A stretch of DNA of 47,716 bases. Origin: Planctomycetota bacterium. Lineage in GTDB: Bacteria > Planctomycetota > Phycisphaerae > Sedimentisphaerales > Anaerobacaceae. The translations under genes were made by a program, and so were the position numbers. Location of the stretch: contig JALORE010000008.1 in assembly GCA_025459125.1 (NCBI GenBank), positions 1-47,716 of the forward strand, given 5' to 3'. Shown piece by piece: positions 31,872 to 39,891 of the stretch. A model generated the notes under the pieces. The model did not search any database. It had not been told where the DNA came from and saw nothing but the letters and a program-made list of their open reading frames with translations. Positions within the stretch are counted from its first letter, which is position 1, and each line of letters begins with the position of its first letter.

Positions 31872-32135
31872 GTGGACGTCGGGGATACCATCGCCGTTGA
31901 GGAGACGGAATTCTGGAAACAGATGAACCGCAACCGCACCGGCAACCTCCTCGCCGGAGCGTGCCTCAAGGCCGGACTGATGCAGGGCCAGTTGGCCAAG
32001 AAGCTCGGCATCCGCCGGAACATGGTCAACGACTACGAGCGCGGCTGCCGAAGCCTCTCGCCCGCTATGGCCGCCCGGTTCAGCGCGGTTCTCCAGATCA
32101 AGGCGTCGCATTTGAAAGGCAGAGACGAAGAGTGA
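31872..32135 (+). CDS. Small XRE-family DNA-binding protein
   Basis: 87 residues from a GTG start with GAGGTG about 6 bases upstream. The helix-turn-helix is GLMQGQLAKKLGIRRNMVNDYERGCRSLSP (about residues 35-64), with the usual Q-x-x-L-A-x-x-L-G spacing and a scaffold helix after it. There is no effector domain. It lies 40 bases after the amidohydrolase pair and just upstream of a run of small DUF genes, so it may regulate either. A hairpin follows its stop. Confidence 0.82.
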   Translation: MDVGDTIAVEETEFWKQMNRNRTGNLLAGACLKAGLMQGQLAKKLGIRRNMVNDYERGCRSLSPAMAARFSAVLQIKASHLKGRDEE

Positions 32136-32137
32136 GC

Positions 32138-32157
32138 GGGGCGCCGACAAGGCGCCC
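32138..32157 (+). terminator. Hairpin after the XRE gene
   Basis: GGGCGCC, a short loop, GGCGCCC, followed by TTCGATTGT. It starts 3 bases after the XRE stop codon. The stem is strong but the T-tract is weak. Confidence 0.5.
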
Positions 32158-32201
32158 TTCGATTGTCCTGAGAAGATAAGGACAAGCAGCTCAAAAACCG
32201 C

Positions 32202-32207
32202 TATAAT
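32202..32207 (+). promoter_or_regulatory. TATAAT -10 box upstream of the DUF4160 gene
   Basis: A perfect TATAAT lies about 51 bases before the first DUF4160 start, after the hairpin. No good -35 is seen at 16-18 bases; AGGACA at 17 bases is poor. Confidence 0.35.
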
Positions 32208-32257
32208 ACGAGTGCTGTGATACCAAGTGGGCAATTAGATCAACGGTACGAGTCGAA

Positions 32258-32506
32258 ATGGCGTTGCATATGCCTACGGTCAGAGGTATTCCCGGTCCTT
32301 ACAGGTTCTTCTTCTACAGCTTCGACTGCAACGAACCGCCACACGTGCACGTCCGAAGGGAGAGAATGGTCTGCAAGTTCTGGATCGAGCCGGTTGCCCT
32401 GGTGCAAAATCACGGCTTCCCGGCACAAGAGCTGAACCAGATTCGAACAATCATCCGATCCAACGTACGAGTGATTCAGGATGCATGGCATGAGCATTGC
32501 GGTTAG
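32258..32506 (+). CDS. DUF4160 protein
   Basis: 82 residues, or 78 if the second Met (MPTVRGIPG, at 32270) is used; DUF4160 proteins normally start MPT, which favours the later start. Diagnostic sequence: YRFFFYSFDCNEPPHVHVRR, then KFWIEPVALVQNHGFPAQELNQI and a C-terminal AWHEHC. The histidines of PPHVHV are the family hallmark. Function unknown; the gene is very often followed by DUF2442, as here, with a short overlap, and such pairs behave like toxin-antitoxin-style mobile modules in genome surveys (inference). Confidence 0.88.
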   Translation: MALHMPTVRGIPGPYRFFFYSFDCNEPPHVHVRRERMVCKFWIEPVALVQNHGFPAQELNQIRTIIRSNVRVIQDAWHEHCG

Positions 32507-32750
32507 CACAGATAGCAGAGTCAAACAAGTGTCGGTGACCGAGGAGTTGATTACGTTCCACCTCGCGGACGGTCGCATCGTGAGTGTTCCGCTGGCGTGG
32601 TCGTGGCGGTTGAGCGACGCGACGTCCGCCCAGCGAGCCAATTTCGAAATCATCGGCGATGGTCATGGGGTTCATTGGCCGGACGTCGACGAAGACCTCA
32701 GCGTCGAGGGCATGCTGCACGGCGTCCCCGCACGACGGCCCAAGAAGTAG
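32490..32750 (+). CDS. DUF2442 protein
   Basis: 86 residues from the ATG at 32490 (AGGA 9 bases upstream; the ATG at 32481 has none). It shows the DUF2442 pattern: an N-terminal beta hairpin (VSVTEELITFHLADGRIVSVPLAW), RLSDAT-x-x-x-RANFEIIGDGHGVHWPDVDEDLSVEGML and a short basic tail. DUF2442 domains resemble small DNA-binding or antitoxin-like proteins. It overlaps the end of the DUF4160 gene by 17 bases, so the two form one transcriptional and translational unit. Confidence 0.88.
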   Translation: MSIAVSTDSRVKQVSVTEELITFHLADGRIVSVPLAWSWRLSDATSAQRANFEIIGDGHGVHWPDVDEDLSVEGMLHGVPARRPKK

Positions 32751-32774
32751 TCCTGTGAAGAAAGGACGGATGCC

Positions 32775-33002
32775 ATGAGGGTACACTACGACGATGAGGT
32801 CGATGCCCTGTACTTGGAACTGGGCGATCAATCGCCGGAAGGGGTCGTGGAAATCTCGGAAGGGGTCAATCTGGACACGACGGCCGACGGCGGCATCGTG
32901 GGGATAGAAATTCTGGACGCCTCCAAGAAGATCGACTTGCGGACGGTACTATCCTATAAGCTCGAGTTCGACAAAGACCTGATAGCACAAAAGACCGCAT
33001 GA
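32775..33002 (+). CDS. DUF2283 protein
   Basis: 75 residues, AAAGGA upstream of the ATG. MRVHYDDEVDALYLELGD and EISEGVNLDTTADGGIVGIEILDASKKI are the full DUF2283 signature (beta strands with DxDALYI and GIEILDAS). Small soluble protein of unknown function, frequently found next to DUF4258/DUF4160-type small genes and suspected to be an antitoxin-like component. 24 bases after the DUF2442 gene. Confidence 0.88.
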   Translation: MRVHYDDEVDALYLELGDQSPEGVVEISEGVNLDTTADGGIVGIEILDASKKIDLRTVLSYKLEFDKDLIAQKTA

Positions 33003-33018
33003 GGAAGGGCGAAGTCGA

Positions 33019-33249
33019 ATGGAAGCGAAGCTGACATTCAAATGCGACCGGGAGGCCGATATCCTCCACATCGACAAGTGCCTGCCCTATCCGGAACAGG
33101 AGTCGGAGGAACTGCCGGACGAAATCGTCGCCCGGCTCAATCCCGACACCCGTGCGGTCGAGAACCTGGAGGTGTTGTTCTTCTCAACACGACTCCTGCG
33201 GACGGACCTCTTTGAACTGCCAGTTAGTGCTGATCTGCGGCTTTCGTAG
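33019..33249 (+). CDS. Diverged DUF2283-like protein
   Basis: 76 residues, GAAGGG upstream of the ATG, 16 bases after the preceding DUF2283 gene. MEAKLTFKCDREADILHIDKCLPYPEQ matches the first hairpin (x-Y-D-x-E-x-D-x-L-x-I), and the strand NLEVLFFSTRLL stands where GIEILDAS does in its neighbour. The C-terminus DLFELPVSADLRLS replaces the usual end. It is probably a paralogue of the upstream gene after duplication and divergence. Confidence 0.7.
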   Translation: MEAKLTFKCDREADILHIDKCLPYPEQESEELPDEIVARLNPDTRAVENLEVLFFSTRLLRTDLFELPVSADLRLS

Positions 33250-33321
33250 AGAGGAGCGACATCAGAATCTCAGTTCTCATTCGCCCTCGTTGAATGGGGT
33301 GCAAGGGAGGATCATTCGAGT

Positions 33322-34284
33322 ATGCGATTCGTGCTGATGCTCTCGCTGGTCATGACGATGTGCGGAGCTGGGGCGGCGGTTGGCGCGCAGGAGCCGGCGG
33401 TGGTACAGGTTTGGCCGGGGCAGCCGCCGGAGGAGCCGGGGACGATTGGGGCGGAGAAGGTGCGGATGTCGCCAAAGCTGGAGCGTAAGCAGGTCGAGGT
33501 TACGGAGTCGACTACACTCGTGACCAATGTCACCAGGCCGACGCTGACGATCTATCGGCCGGCGAAAGAGAAGGATACGGGTACGGCGGTCCTCATTTGC
33601 CCCGGGGGTGGGTATTGGGACCTGTACTGGCAACTGGAGGGCGAGGAGGTGGCGGCGTGGCTGAACTCGATTGGCGTGACCGGGATCATTCTCAAGTACC
33701 GGGTGCCGCGGCGGCCGGATGAGATCAAGGGCGAGCCGGCCCGCCGGCCGCTCCAGGATGCGCAGCGGGCCGTCAGCCTGGTGCGGAGCAAGGCCAAGGA
33801 ATGGAGTATCGGGCCGCAGCAAATCGGCATGATTGGCTTCTCGGCGGGCGGGCATCTGGCGCTGGCGACGGCGACGAGCTTCGAGAGAAGGACGTATGAG
33901 CCGGTCGATGAGGTGGACCAGACAAGCTGCCGGCCCGACTTCGCCATCGCGGCCTATTCGGGCTATCTCAAGGTGAAGGACAAGGACGAGATCGCGCCCG
34001 GTTTCAGCAGCATCCCGGCGGGGACAGGGCCGATCTTCCTCGTACACGGCGGGGCCGACATCATCAGCCCGCCGGAGCACAGCGTGCTGATGTACCTCGC
34101 CCTGCGGAAGGCCGGCGTCCCGGCGGAGTTGCACGTCTACGCGACCGCGGCCCACGACTTCAGCGTCCGGCCGGTCGAGCACCCGTGCGCAGCGTGGACC
34201 GAGGCCTGCGCCAACTGGCTGCGGTATCAAGGCTTCCTGAAACCGCCCGCGCAGCCCGGCGCCACGACAAAGCGCGCACCGTGA
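33322..34284 (+). CDS. Exported alpha/beta-hydrolase esterase (acetyl-xylan-esterase/BD-FAE-like)
   Basis: 320 residues, GGAGG about 10 bases upstream. Signal peptide MRFVLMLSLVMTMCGAGAAVGA. The mature protein has VQVWPGQPPEEPG and LTIYRPAKEKDTGTAVLICPGGGYWDLYW, the oxyanion-hole strand of BD-FAE/acetyl esterase-like hydrolases. The triad is visible: S174 in GFSAGGH, D246 in VHGGADIISP and H278 in AAHDFSVRP. Known relatives remove acetyl or feruloyl groups from hemicellulose or pectin, which fits the surrounding degradation genes. It converges on the heparinase II/III gene across REP copy F. Confidence 0.87.
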   Translation: MRFVLMLSLVMTMCGAGAAVGAQEPAVVQVWPGQPPEEPGTIGAEKVRMSPKLERKQVEVTESTTLVTNVTRPTLTIYRPAKEKDTGTAVLICPGGGYWDLYWQLEGEEVAAWLNSIGVTGIILKYRVPRRPDEIKGEPARRPLQDAQRAVSLVRSKAKEWSIGPQQIGMIGFSAGGHLALATATSFERRTYEPVDEVDQTSCRPDFAIAAYSGYLKVKDKDEIAPGFSSIPAGTGPIFLVHGGADIISPPEHSVLMYLALRKAGVPAELHVYATAAHDFSVRPVEHPCAAWTEACANWLRYQGFLKPPAQPGATTKRAP

Positions 34285-34358
34285 CTTTCGGCGTGGTGGG
34301 AGCACGATCCGGGACGGCCTGAGAGGGCGTGTGAGAAGCAAGCGCAATCTGCGGTCAC

Positions 34359-34451
34359 GGGTGGCAGCGGCAAGCGGAGTCGGCGGAGCTTGCCGATGGT
34401 GTTGGCGCGTCTGCAGGAGCCATCGGCAAGCTGCGCTTGCCGCTGCCACCC
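34359..34451. repeat. BIME/REP-like palindrome, copy F (reverse orientation)
   Basis: 93 bp, best aligned to copies D and E when reverse-complemented; outer arms GGGTGGCAGCGGCAAGC/GCTTGCCGCTGCCACCC pair perfectly. It lies between convergent genes and may act as a transcription stop for both. Confidence 0.85.
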
Positions 34452-34494
34452 AGATCCTGCCTGAGGTGTAGGAAATACTCAGGCGCAATCGGCA

Positions 34495-36633
34495 TCAGGG
34501 GTGTTGGAAGGTCCGCACGGTGCCGGCGGCCTGGAGGCGGCCGAAGAGCTGGGCGTCGGTGGCGATGCCGTCGCATTGCCGGCGCACGCCGGGACGGTCC
34601 GCCACGAGCAGCGTGTGCTCATCGCCATTGGCAAAGCACAGGCGAAGGGCTGCCGCATCGTCGGCTTTGCCTTCCGTGGTGACCGGCAGCAGCGTGACCG
34701 ACCGGATCGGGCATGGCACACCGGGCGCCAGCGGGTAGAGCACGGTGGCCATGCGGAACGTGCCCGCGCCCCGGCCGGTGATGACCGCGGTGGGGACGGG
34801 ACGCCAGGGGCCGTTGGCCCAGCCTTGGACCGGTTCTTCTTCGATCCCTTTGACCAAGGTGACATCCACCTTGGAGTTCGCGATGGGCCAGACTACCAGA
34901 TTGGCGTCTTTGGCGTTGCGTGTGACCGCCGCACCGGTCTGCGGGTCCAGCTCCGCGGTATCAGCGTTCAGGTGAAAGAGCGACTCGTACGAATACTCCT
35001 TGTCGTCGGAGGGCAGGAGGGTATCGACGACGACCCAGTAGTCGGGTTTGACGAACACGATGGCCCGGGTGTGCGTCACGCGGATCGTCCGCTTGACGCC
35101 GTAGCCGGCGTCGTGCCGGCCCACGGCAAGATCGAAGGCGTCCCCGTTGGCCCAGAGGTTTTCCAATGGCTGGAACGGCGTGGCCAAGACCCACGTGCTG
35201 CGGTCGGCCCGGCGGTTCTGGTCTTCGCCGTTGACGCGGATCGTATTGTGACCGCGGGTGGAAAGGACGTAGCGCCGCCAGCGGGAACGGTCGTACATGT
35301 AGTTGCCGGCGTCGAGCAGCAACGGTCGGCCATAGGCGTACGCGATCAGGTGCAGCTTGTCTTCGTGCTGGTGGCCGGAGCCGAAGGGACCGGCGTCGAA
35401 GAGCAGCCAGCGGGCGTCCGGGTCCCAACTGGAGCGCATCACATAGTGGCCCGAGTACGGGAAGGCCATCGAGGTCTTCTCGGGTCGCTTGCCGTCCTGG
35501 CCGGCGGTGGCGATCCAGAGCCAGTCGTCGCGCTGAGGAAAGTAGCCGCAGCCGGCCTGGAGCAGCGCGGCGGGCGAGGCATCGCCGGAGTCGTTCAGGC
35601 CGGGCGTCTGCCCATTGGGCATGCAGGCGTAGGCCTGATAGTTGTACATCTGCTCCATCCGCGCGAGCCAGTCGGCGGGCAGCTCGTCCGTGCGGCCGTT
35701 GAGCTTTGCCAGCTCGAGCACCTCCGCGAAGTTGCGCAGCACCCAGTTGTTGTAGCCGAGGGCCAGCTCGATCTCCAGGCCGTCCGGATAGACGTCGGTG
35801 TGAAGCTGGCGGTAAAGCCGCTCGAGGCCGTGCGCCCGCCAGGTCCTGGCCTCGCGGAACTCCGGCAAGAGCGTGCCGAGAATGAAGAGGGCCTTCGATT
35901 CGGCGGTGAGCCAGTTGCCGCTGCGCGTGGGCCAGCGGTCGAGGTGCCGGGCGTGTTCCACGAGCGACTTGACGATGGTCGTGAGCGCGTCGTCGGTGAG
36001 GGCCTGCGCGCGTAGAATCGCGTACAAGGCATTGGGCCACGTGTCGCCGGCCCGGCAGGCGGTGTTGAGCGTCTCCCAGGCGTGGTGGTAAGGCGAATTG
36101 CCCGAGCGGTCCGTGAGAACCGGGCAGTCTTCGATCCAATCGAGCATCTGGGCGACGATCTCGGCCGCGTACTTCTCCTGATCGGTCTGGCGATAGGCTT
36201 CCGCCAGGAAGCGGAAATGGAAATGCCGGTTGAGCGAGGCGTTCCACTCGACGGTGGCGGATTCGCCCTGGGTCATCTGATTCGAGGCCCAGTCGATATC
36301 GGATCCCAGGTCGAACCAGTCCCGCTGCCAGAGCCACTGATGCGTGAGCAGCTTATCGGCGTAGCTTGTGTCGGGCCGCCCGGCTGCAGGGCTGGTCGGC
36401 GGCGCCCCCTTCTCCTCGAGGTCACTCAGCCACCGGGGCGAGGTGCGGGTGCGAAACACGGCGGCATAGGCCTTCTGGGCGGCCGGCCAATCCTGCTGCT
36501 CGGCGGCAGTTCGAACTGCGGCCATCTCCGCACGGTCCGGGTCCAGAGCGGTGAAGAACTCCGCGTCGCTCAGACGCGGTCCGGTCTCGGCGATCAGCAG
36601 GAGAACCACGGCACTGCACCAGGAAGACAACAT
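34495..36633 (-). CDS. Heparinase II/III family polysaccharide lyase, exported
   Basis: 712 residues. Short signal MLSSWCSAVVLLLIAETGPRLS; GGAG lies 9 bases before the ATG. Residues about 25-345 are the helical N-terminal domain (HFHFRFLAEAYRQTDQEKYAAEIVAQMLDWI, SGNWLTAESKALF), residues about 370-700 the beta-sandwich with FGSGHQHEDKLHL (H421, H423), the conserved catalytic-region motif of the family, and GHNTIRVNGEDQN. It matches the heparin-sulfate lyase N-terminal plus heparinase II/III C-terminal layout more clearly than the gene at 22137. Expected action: beta-elimination in glycosaminoglycan- or alginate-like polymers. Confidence 0.88.
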   Translation of the reverse strand: MLSSWCSAVVLLLIAETGPRLSDAEFFTALDPDRAEMAAVRTAAEQQDWPAAQKAYAAVFRTRTSPRWLSDLEEKGAPPTSPAAGRPDTSYADKLLTHQWLWQRDWFDLGSDIDWASNQMTQGESATVEWNASLNRHFHFRFLAEAYRQTDQEKYAAEIVAQMLDWIEDCPVLTDRSGNSPYHHAWETLNTACRAGDTWPNALYAILRAQALTDDALTTIVKSLVEHARHLDRWPTRSGNWLTAESKALFILGTLLPEFREARTWRAHGLERLYRQLHTDVYPDGLEIELALGYNNWVLRNFAEVLELAKLNGRTDELPADWLARMEQMYNYQAYACMPNGQTPGLNDSGDASPAALLQAGCGYFPQRDDWLWIATAGQDGKRPEKTSMAFPYSGHYVMRSSWDPDARWLLFDAGPFGSGHQHEDKLHLIAYAYGRPLLLDAGNYMYDRSRWRRYVLSTRGHNTIRVNGEDQNRRADRSTWVLATPFQPLENLWANGDAFDLAVGRHDAGYGVKRTIRVTHTRAIVFVKPDYWVVVDTLLPSDDKEYSYESLFHLNADTAELDPQTGAAVTRNAKDANLVVWPIANSKVDVTLVKGIEEEPVQGWANGPWRPVPTAVITGRGAGTFRMATVLYPLAPGVPCPIRSVTLLPVTTEGKADDAAALRLCFANGDEHTLLVADRPGVRRQCDGIATDAQLFGRLQAAGTVRTFQHP

Positions 36634-36995
36634 GGCTCGAATCTCCTATCCGACGGGGACGGCACACCGGCCACACCCGCGACCGATGCGTGGACCCGTA
36701 TTGTGCACCCGGACCCGAGCCAAGTCAACGTCGGTCTCTCCCGGGTGCAGTCTGTAGTTGCACGGCCCCCGCGGCGGTTCGGAGTTGGGTTCCCAAACGC
36801 GGAATTCGGCGTTGGGGGGCCCGTTTCGCGTTGACGCGGGTTCGGATCTTCCGAGGCGCTTCCTGCACGAGAAGTGGATGGGAGGAGATTCACCCGCCTG
36901 AAGGCGGGACTCCGAGCGCGATCGAATCGTGCTCGAGGGGAGCGCAGGAGCGGACATGCACCGCTCTGGGTCGCCCGCGGGGTCTGTCAAGGCTC
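36634..36995. other. Intergenic region, no gene seen
   Basis: 362 bases between two minus-strand genes. The only structure is a CCCGCCTGAAGGCGGG hairpin (about 36892-36907), which could stop transcripts of the pseudopilin gene; no T-tract. Confidence 0.5.
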
Positions 36996-37499
36996 TCACT
37001 GGAAAGGCGATGCCGGCGGCGGGCCGGATCCCCCCCCGCCGCTGCCGGCGGCGAAGGTGGCCTGGTAGCCGTTGCCGGAGTTGCAGGTGAGCGTCATGAT
37101 GGCCGGGTCGGTGGGGGCGTCGGGCCGGCTGGAAGCTGCGGCCGTGCAGGTGATGACGTAGCTGGTCCGGCCGGCGGAGGCAGAGGCGGAGGTGATCGCG
37201 TAGGCCTCATGGGAAAAGTACGTCCCATCCAGATCGCTGTTGAGGATCCCGATTTCGGCGCAGCTCGGGGCTCCGGAGAAGCTGCCCTTCTCGACGCCAT
37301 AGATCTGCAGAGCGGAGGCGATCGTCCCCATGGCGGTCTTGGCCTCCGACCACTTCGACGCATCGGTATGGCCCTTCATCATGGGAATGGCAATGGTGAC
37401 CAGCACGCCCACGATCAAAACGACCGCCATGACCTCGACCAGTGTGAATCCTCTGCGGGTATTGTCCATGCGCACGTCCGCCGCACCCGTTGGTGCCAT
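36996..37499 (-). CDS. Type II secretion/type IV pilus-type pseudopilin
   Basis: 167 residues; an internal ATG at 37469 (MDNTRRGFTLVEV) could be the true start, and neither has a strong ribosome site. The prepilin peptidase site is RRG|FTLVEVMAVVLIVGVLVTIAIPMM: cleavage after G17, N-terminal phenylalanine, glutamate at +5 and a hydrophobic helix. The mature protein is small, with four cysteines, a serine/alanine-rich stretch and a low-complexity GSGGGGSGPPP tail. Planctomycetes carry many such single pseudopilins away from secretion operons, and no assembly gene is nearby. The role (minor pseudopilin or surface filament subunit) is inferred from family. Confidence 0.85.
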   Translation of the reverse strand: MAPTGAADVRMDNTRRGFTLVEVMAVVLIVGVLVTIAIPMMKGHTDASKWSEAKTAMGTIASALQIYGVEKGSFSGAPSCAEIGILNSDLDGTYFSHEAYAITSASASAGRTSYVITCTAAASSRPDAPTDPAIMTLTCNSGNGYQATFAAGSGGGGSGPPPASPFQ

Positions 37500-37640
37500 T
37501 GGCCGATTCGAGACACGCTGCCGGAGATGTCCTCCACATCAAAGTATACGACAGGTTTCATCGGCTGCGGCCGGGCGCACCTTGAGCGAAGGGATGGCCA
37601 TATCGGACGTGGCAACTCTGCCCGCAGAAACGAACGCAGG

Positions 37641-38069
37641 TCAGGATGCGGCTCGCCTCGCTTCCGCCCGGGTAAGAGCGATAAGAACGACGCCCAGGAG
37701 CACCGTGAGTGGACCTTCCAGGATGGTCCAGAACACGGGCAGTCGCAGCAGGGCATCCAGAACCGTCACCCCAATCCCACCGAGCACGGCGATAATGCCC
37801 AGAAGATGGACCAACGGGCGATATCGATCGACGTCAAAGGAGATGAACAGCAGGATGGCCCCGACGGTGGCGTACAGGGCCGACAGGGTCCGGATCAGGT
37901 AGCTCAGCAGCGGCGTGTACTCCAGCGTGCCCAGGCCGATTTGCGCGTGGAGGATCGCCATCCAATCGAATGGACAGAACACGAACAGCAGGGCCAGAAG
38001 CATGCCGCCGCCGGCGCAGCGCAGAACCCAACGCAACATCCACCGTGCCGTCATCGGTATCCCCGTCAT
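37641..38069 (-). CDS. Small four-helix membrane protein of unknown function
   Basis: 142 residues starting MTGIPMTARWMLRW; the start overlaps the stop of the oxidoreductase gene (ATGA, 38066-38069). Four hydrophobic segments: about 14-33 (CAGGGMLLALLFVFCPF), 50-75 (YLIRTLSALYATVGAILLFISF), 83-103 (LVHLLGIIAVLGGIGVTVLD) and 113-133 (ILEGPLTVLLGVVLIALT). The end is basic. I do not recognise a family. The coupling suggests it is made together with the Gfo/Idh/MocA protein, but the functional link is unknown. Confidence 0.78.
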   Translation of the reverse strand: MTGIPMTARWMLRWVLRCAGGGMLLALLFVFCPFDWMAILHAQIGLGTLEYTPLLSYLIRTLSALYATVGAILLFISFDVDRYRPLVHLLGIIAVLGGIGVTVLDALLRLPVFWTILEGPLTVLLGVVLIALTRAEARRAAS

Positions 38070-39457
38070 AGTCTCCAGGGCTTGCGGTACTCGTAATGCA
38101 GCAGCTTGTTGGCCTGGCGGTTGTTCGTGACGCGCTCGGCCTTGGGGTCCCACTCGAGCCGGGACTTCGTGGCCAGGGAGATGTTGGCCAACAGGGCAAA
38201 CGTCGTCGAGCGGTGTCCCGTCTCGATATCGCAATGGGTCTGCTGCCGTGTCTTGACGCAATCGAGGAAGTTGCGGATGTGCAGGACCGTCAGGTCCGTT
38301 CCTTTGGTCCCCGGCTTCTCCTCGGCCTTGAGGCGCGGCTGGGCCGGCTGGAATTGCCCGCCGGGGGAAGGGACGACCTTGTAGCCGCCGCCTTCAGAGC
38401 CCGAGTAGAGGTTGCCCAGTGTACCGCGGAATTCGAGCTCGCCGAATTCGAGGGGGGCGATCCCGTTCGCCTCGTACTGCCCGAAGACCAGGAGCACGCC
38501 GGAAGGCAGCTCGAAGGTCACCTCCATGGTGTCCGGGATCGTGCGGTCGTCATCGAGGGCGTACCGGCCGCCGTGGGCACAGAGCGCAACCGGCGCCTCT
38601 TCCTTCAGCACCCAGCGGATGGCATCGAAGTAGTGGACGCCCCAGTTGCCCACCTGCGACGAGTAGGCCTCCCACCAGCGGAACTTGTACTGCGCGATGT
38701 TGTCCTTGTAGGGGCGCAGCGGGCGCGGGCCGAGCCACAGATCCCAATCCAGCTCTTTCGGCGGCGCCTTGTCGGGGCACTTGCCGATGCCCACGGGGGC
38801 CATATTGCTGACGCGATAGGCCCGGGCGACCGTGACCTTGCCGATCTTGCCCCCCTGCATCTCCTTGGCCAAACCGGCGTACATCTCGGACGACCGGCGG
38901 TGCAGACCGACCTGAACGACGCGGTTGTACTTGCGGGCGGCCTCGACCATCCGGCGGCCCTCGTGGATCGTCACGGACAGGGGCTTCTCCACGTAGACGT
39001 CCTTGCCGGCCTGGCAGGCCTGGGTCATCTGAATGGCATGCCAGTGGTCGGGTGTGGCGATGACCACGGCGTCGATGTCCTTGCGGTCGAGCACGCGGCG
39101 AAAGTCCTTGTACCGCGCGACCTCGCCGGAGAACTTCTCGCCCATTTTCGGGGCCCGCGCGCCGATGGAGTCGAGCACGTCCTTACCGATGCGAGAGTAG
39201 TCCCGGGACAGGTAGGGCTCGTAGACATCGCACAGGGCCGCGATCTCGGCGTCGTTCTGGGCCATGAACCCCTGGAGCAACTGGCTGCCCCGATTGCCCA
39301 CACCGATGAACCCGACGCGGATCTTGTCATTGGCGCCCCGCACCGCCCCGCGGGCGGGCCGGTCCAGGACATTCAGCCCCCAGGCCATCCCGGCGGTCGC
39401 CACGGTCGAAGTTCGCAGAAACTGGCGTCTGGTAGTCTGGCGGGAATCCGCGGTCAT
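38066..39457 (-). CDS. Tat-exported Gfo/Idh/MocA family oxidoreductase
   Basis: 463 residues from the ATG at 39457 (GGAGG about 6 bases upstream; an ATG nine codons earlier lacks this). The twin-arginine signal is TTRRQFLRTSTVATAG. The Rossmann domain (about 45-170) has VGFIGVGNRGSQLLQGF, VIATPDHWHAIQM and VEKPLSVTIHEGRRMVEAA with the conserved lysine of EKP. The C-terminal domain (about 175-450) has WDLWLGPRPLRPY and GNWGVHYFDAIRWVL, common to the planctomycetal exported subgroup. These enzymes use bound NAD(P) to oxidise or epimerise sugars, cyclitols or their glycosides. Translation of the downstream membrane protein is coupled. Confidence 0.9.
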   Translation of the reverse strand: MTADSRQTTRRQFLRTSTVATAGMAWGLNVLDRPARGAVRGANDKIRVGFIGVGNRGSQLLQGFMAQNDAEIAALCDVYEPYLSRDYSRIGKDVLDSIGARAPKMGEKFSGEVARYKDFRRVLDRKDIDAVVIATPDHWHAIQMTQACQAGKDVYVEKPLSVTIHEGRRMVEAARKYNRVVQVGLHRRSSEMYAGLAKEMQGGKIGKVTVARAYRVSNMAPVGIGKCPDKAPPKELDWDLWLGPRPLRPYKDNIAQYKFRWWEAYSSQVGNWGVHYFDAIRWVLKEEAPVALCAHGGRYALDDDRTIPDTMEVTFELPSGVLLVFGQYEANGIAPLEFGELEFRGTLGNLYSGSEGGGYKVVPSPGGQFQPAQPRLKAEEKPGTKGTDLTVLHIRNFLDCVKTRQQTHCDIETGHRSTTFALLANISLATKSRLEWDPKAERVTNNRQANKLLHYEYRKPWRL

Positions 39458-39891
39458 GGCACAACCTCCAATCGAATCGCACAATGCATCTTCTTGCAGG
39501 GTCTAACCTGGAGCATCGTAACAAGACCGTGTCCGCCCCGCAAGCCTGTTCTCTACAGCGTCGACGCTGACCTCCCGTCTGTCACGGTGAGGAGCTGGGA
39601 GCGGCCTGCGACTGCAACCCAAACCGTCCGCGGGGAACGCACCGTGCAGCCCAGCCGCCCTTGGCTGGAGAACCCCAAGACACAGCCGGGGACCGGTGTG
39701 CTACAAGGCCAGTTTGGCCGTGCTTGCCAAGAGAACGGCGTGGGGGTTTCTGCAATTCAGCGAGTCTGCCTCAACCCGATCGAGGGCGAGGCAGGCAATC
39801 TCCACGCCGCAAGGAGGAATCGTCTCTGTGTGCTCACCATGACAAGGGAACGGCTCTTCGGCAGGAACCTCGTCTTGGGGCGCTTCTCTTG
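39458..39891. other. Intergenic region, no gene or clear signal seen
   Basis: About 430 bases between the start of the Gfo/Idh/MocA gene and the end of the kinase gene, both on the minus strand. It should contain the oxidoreductase promoter and the kinase terminator, but neither is evident by eye. Confidence 0.45.

Noticed and set aside
6262..34451. Repeated palindromes considered as a CRISPR array
   Set aside because: Copies are kilobases apart, about 90 bp long and themselves palindromic; there is no regular spacer pattern and no cas gene.
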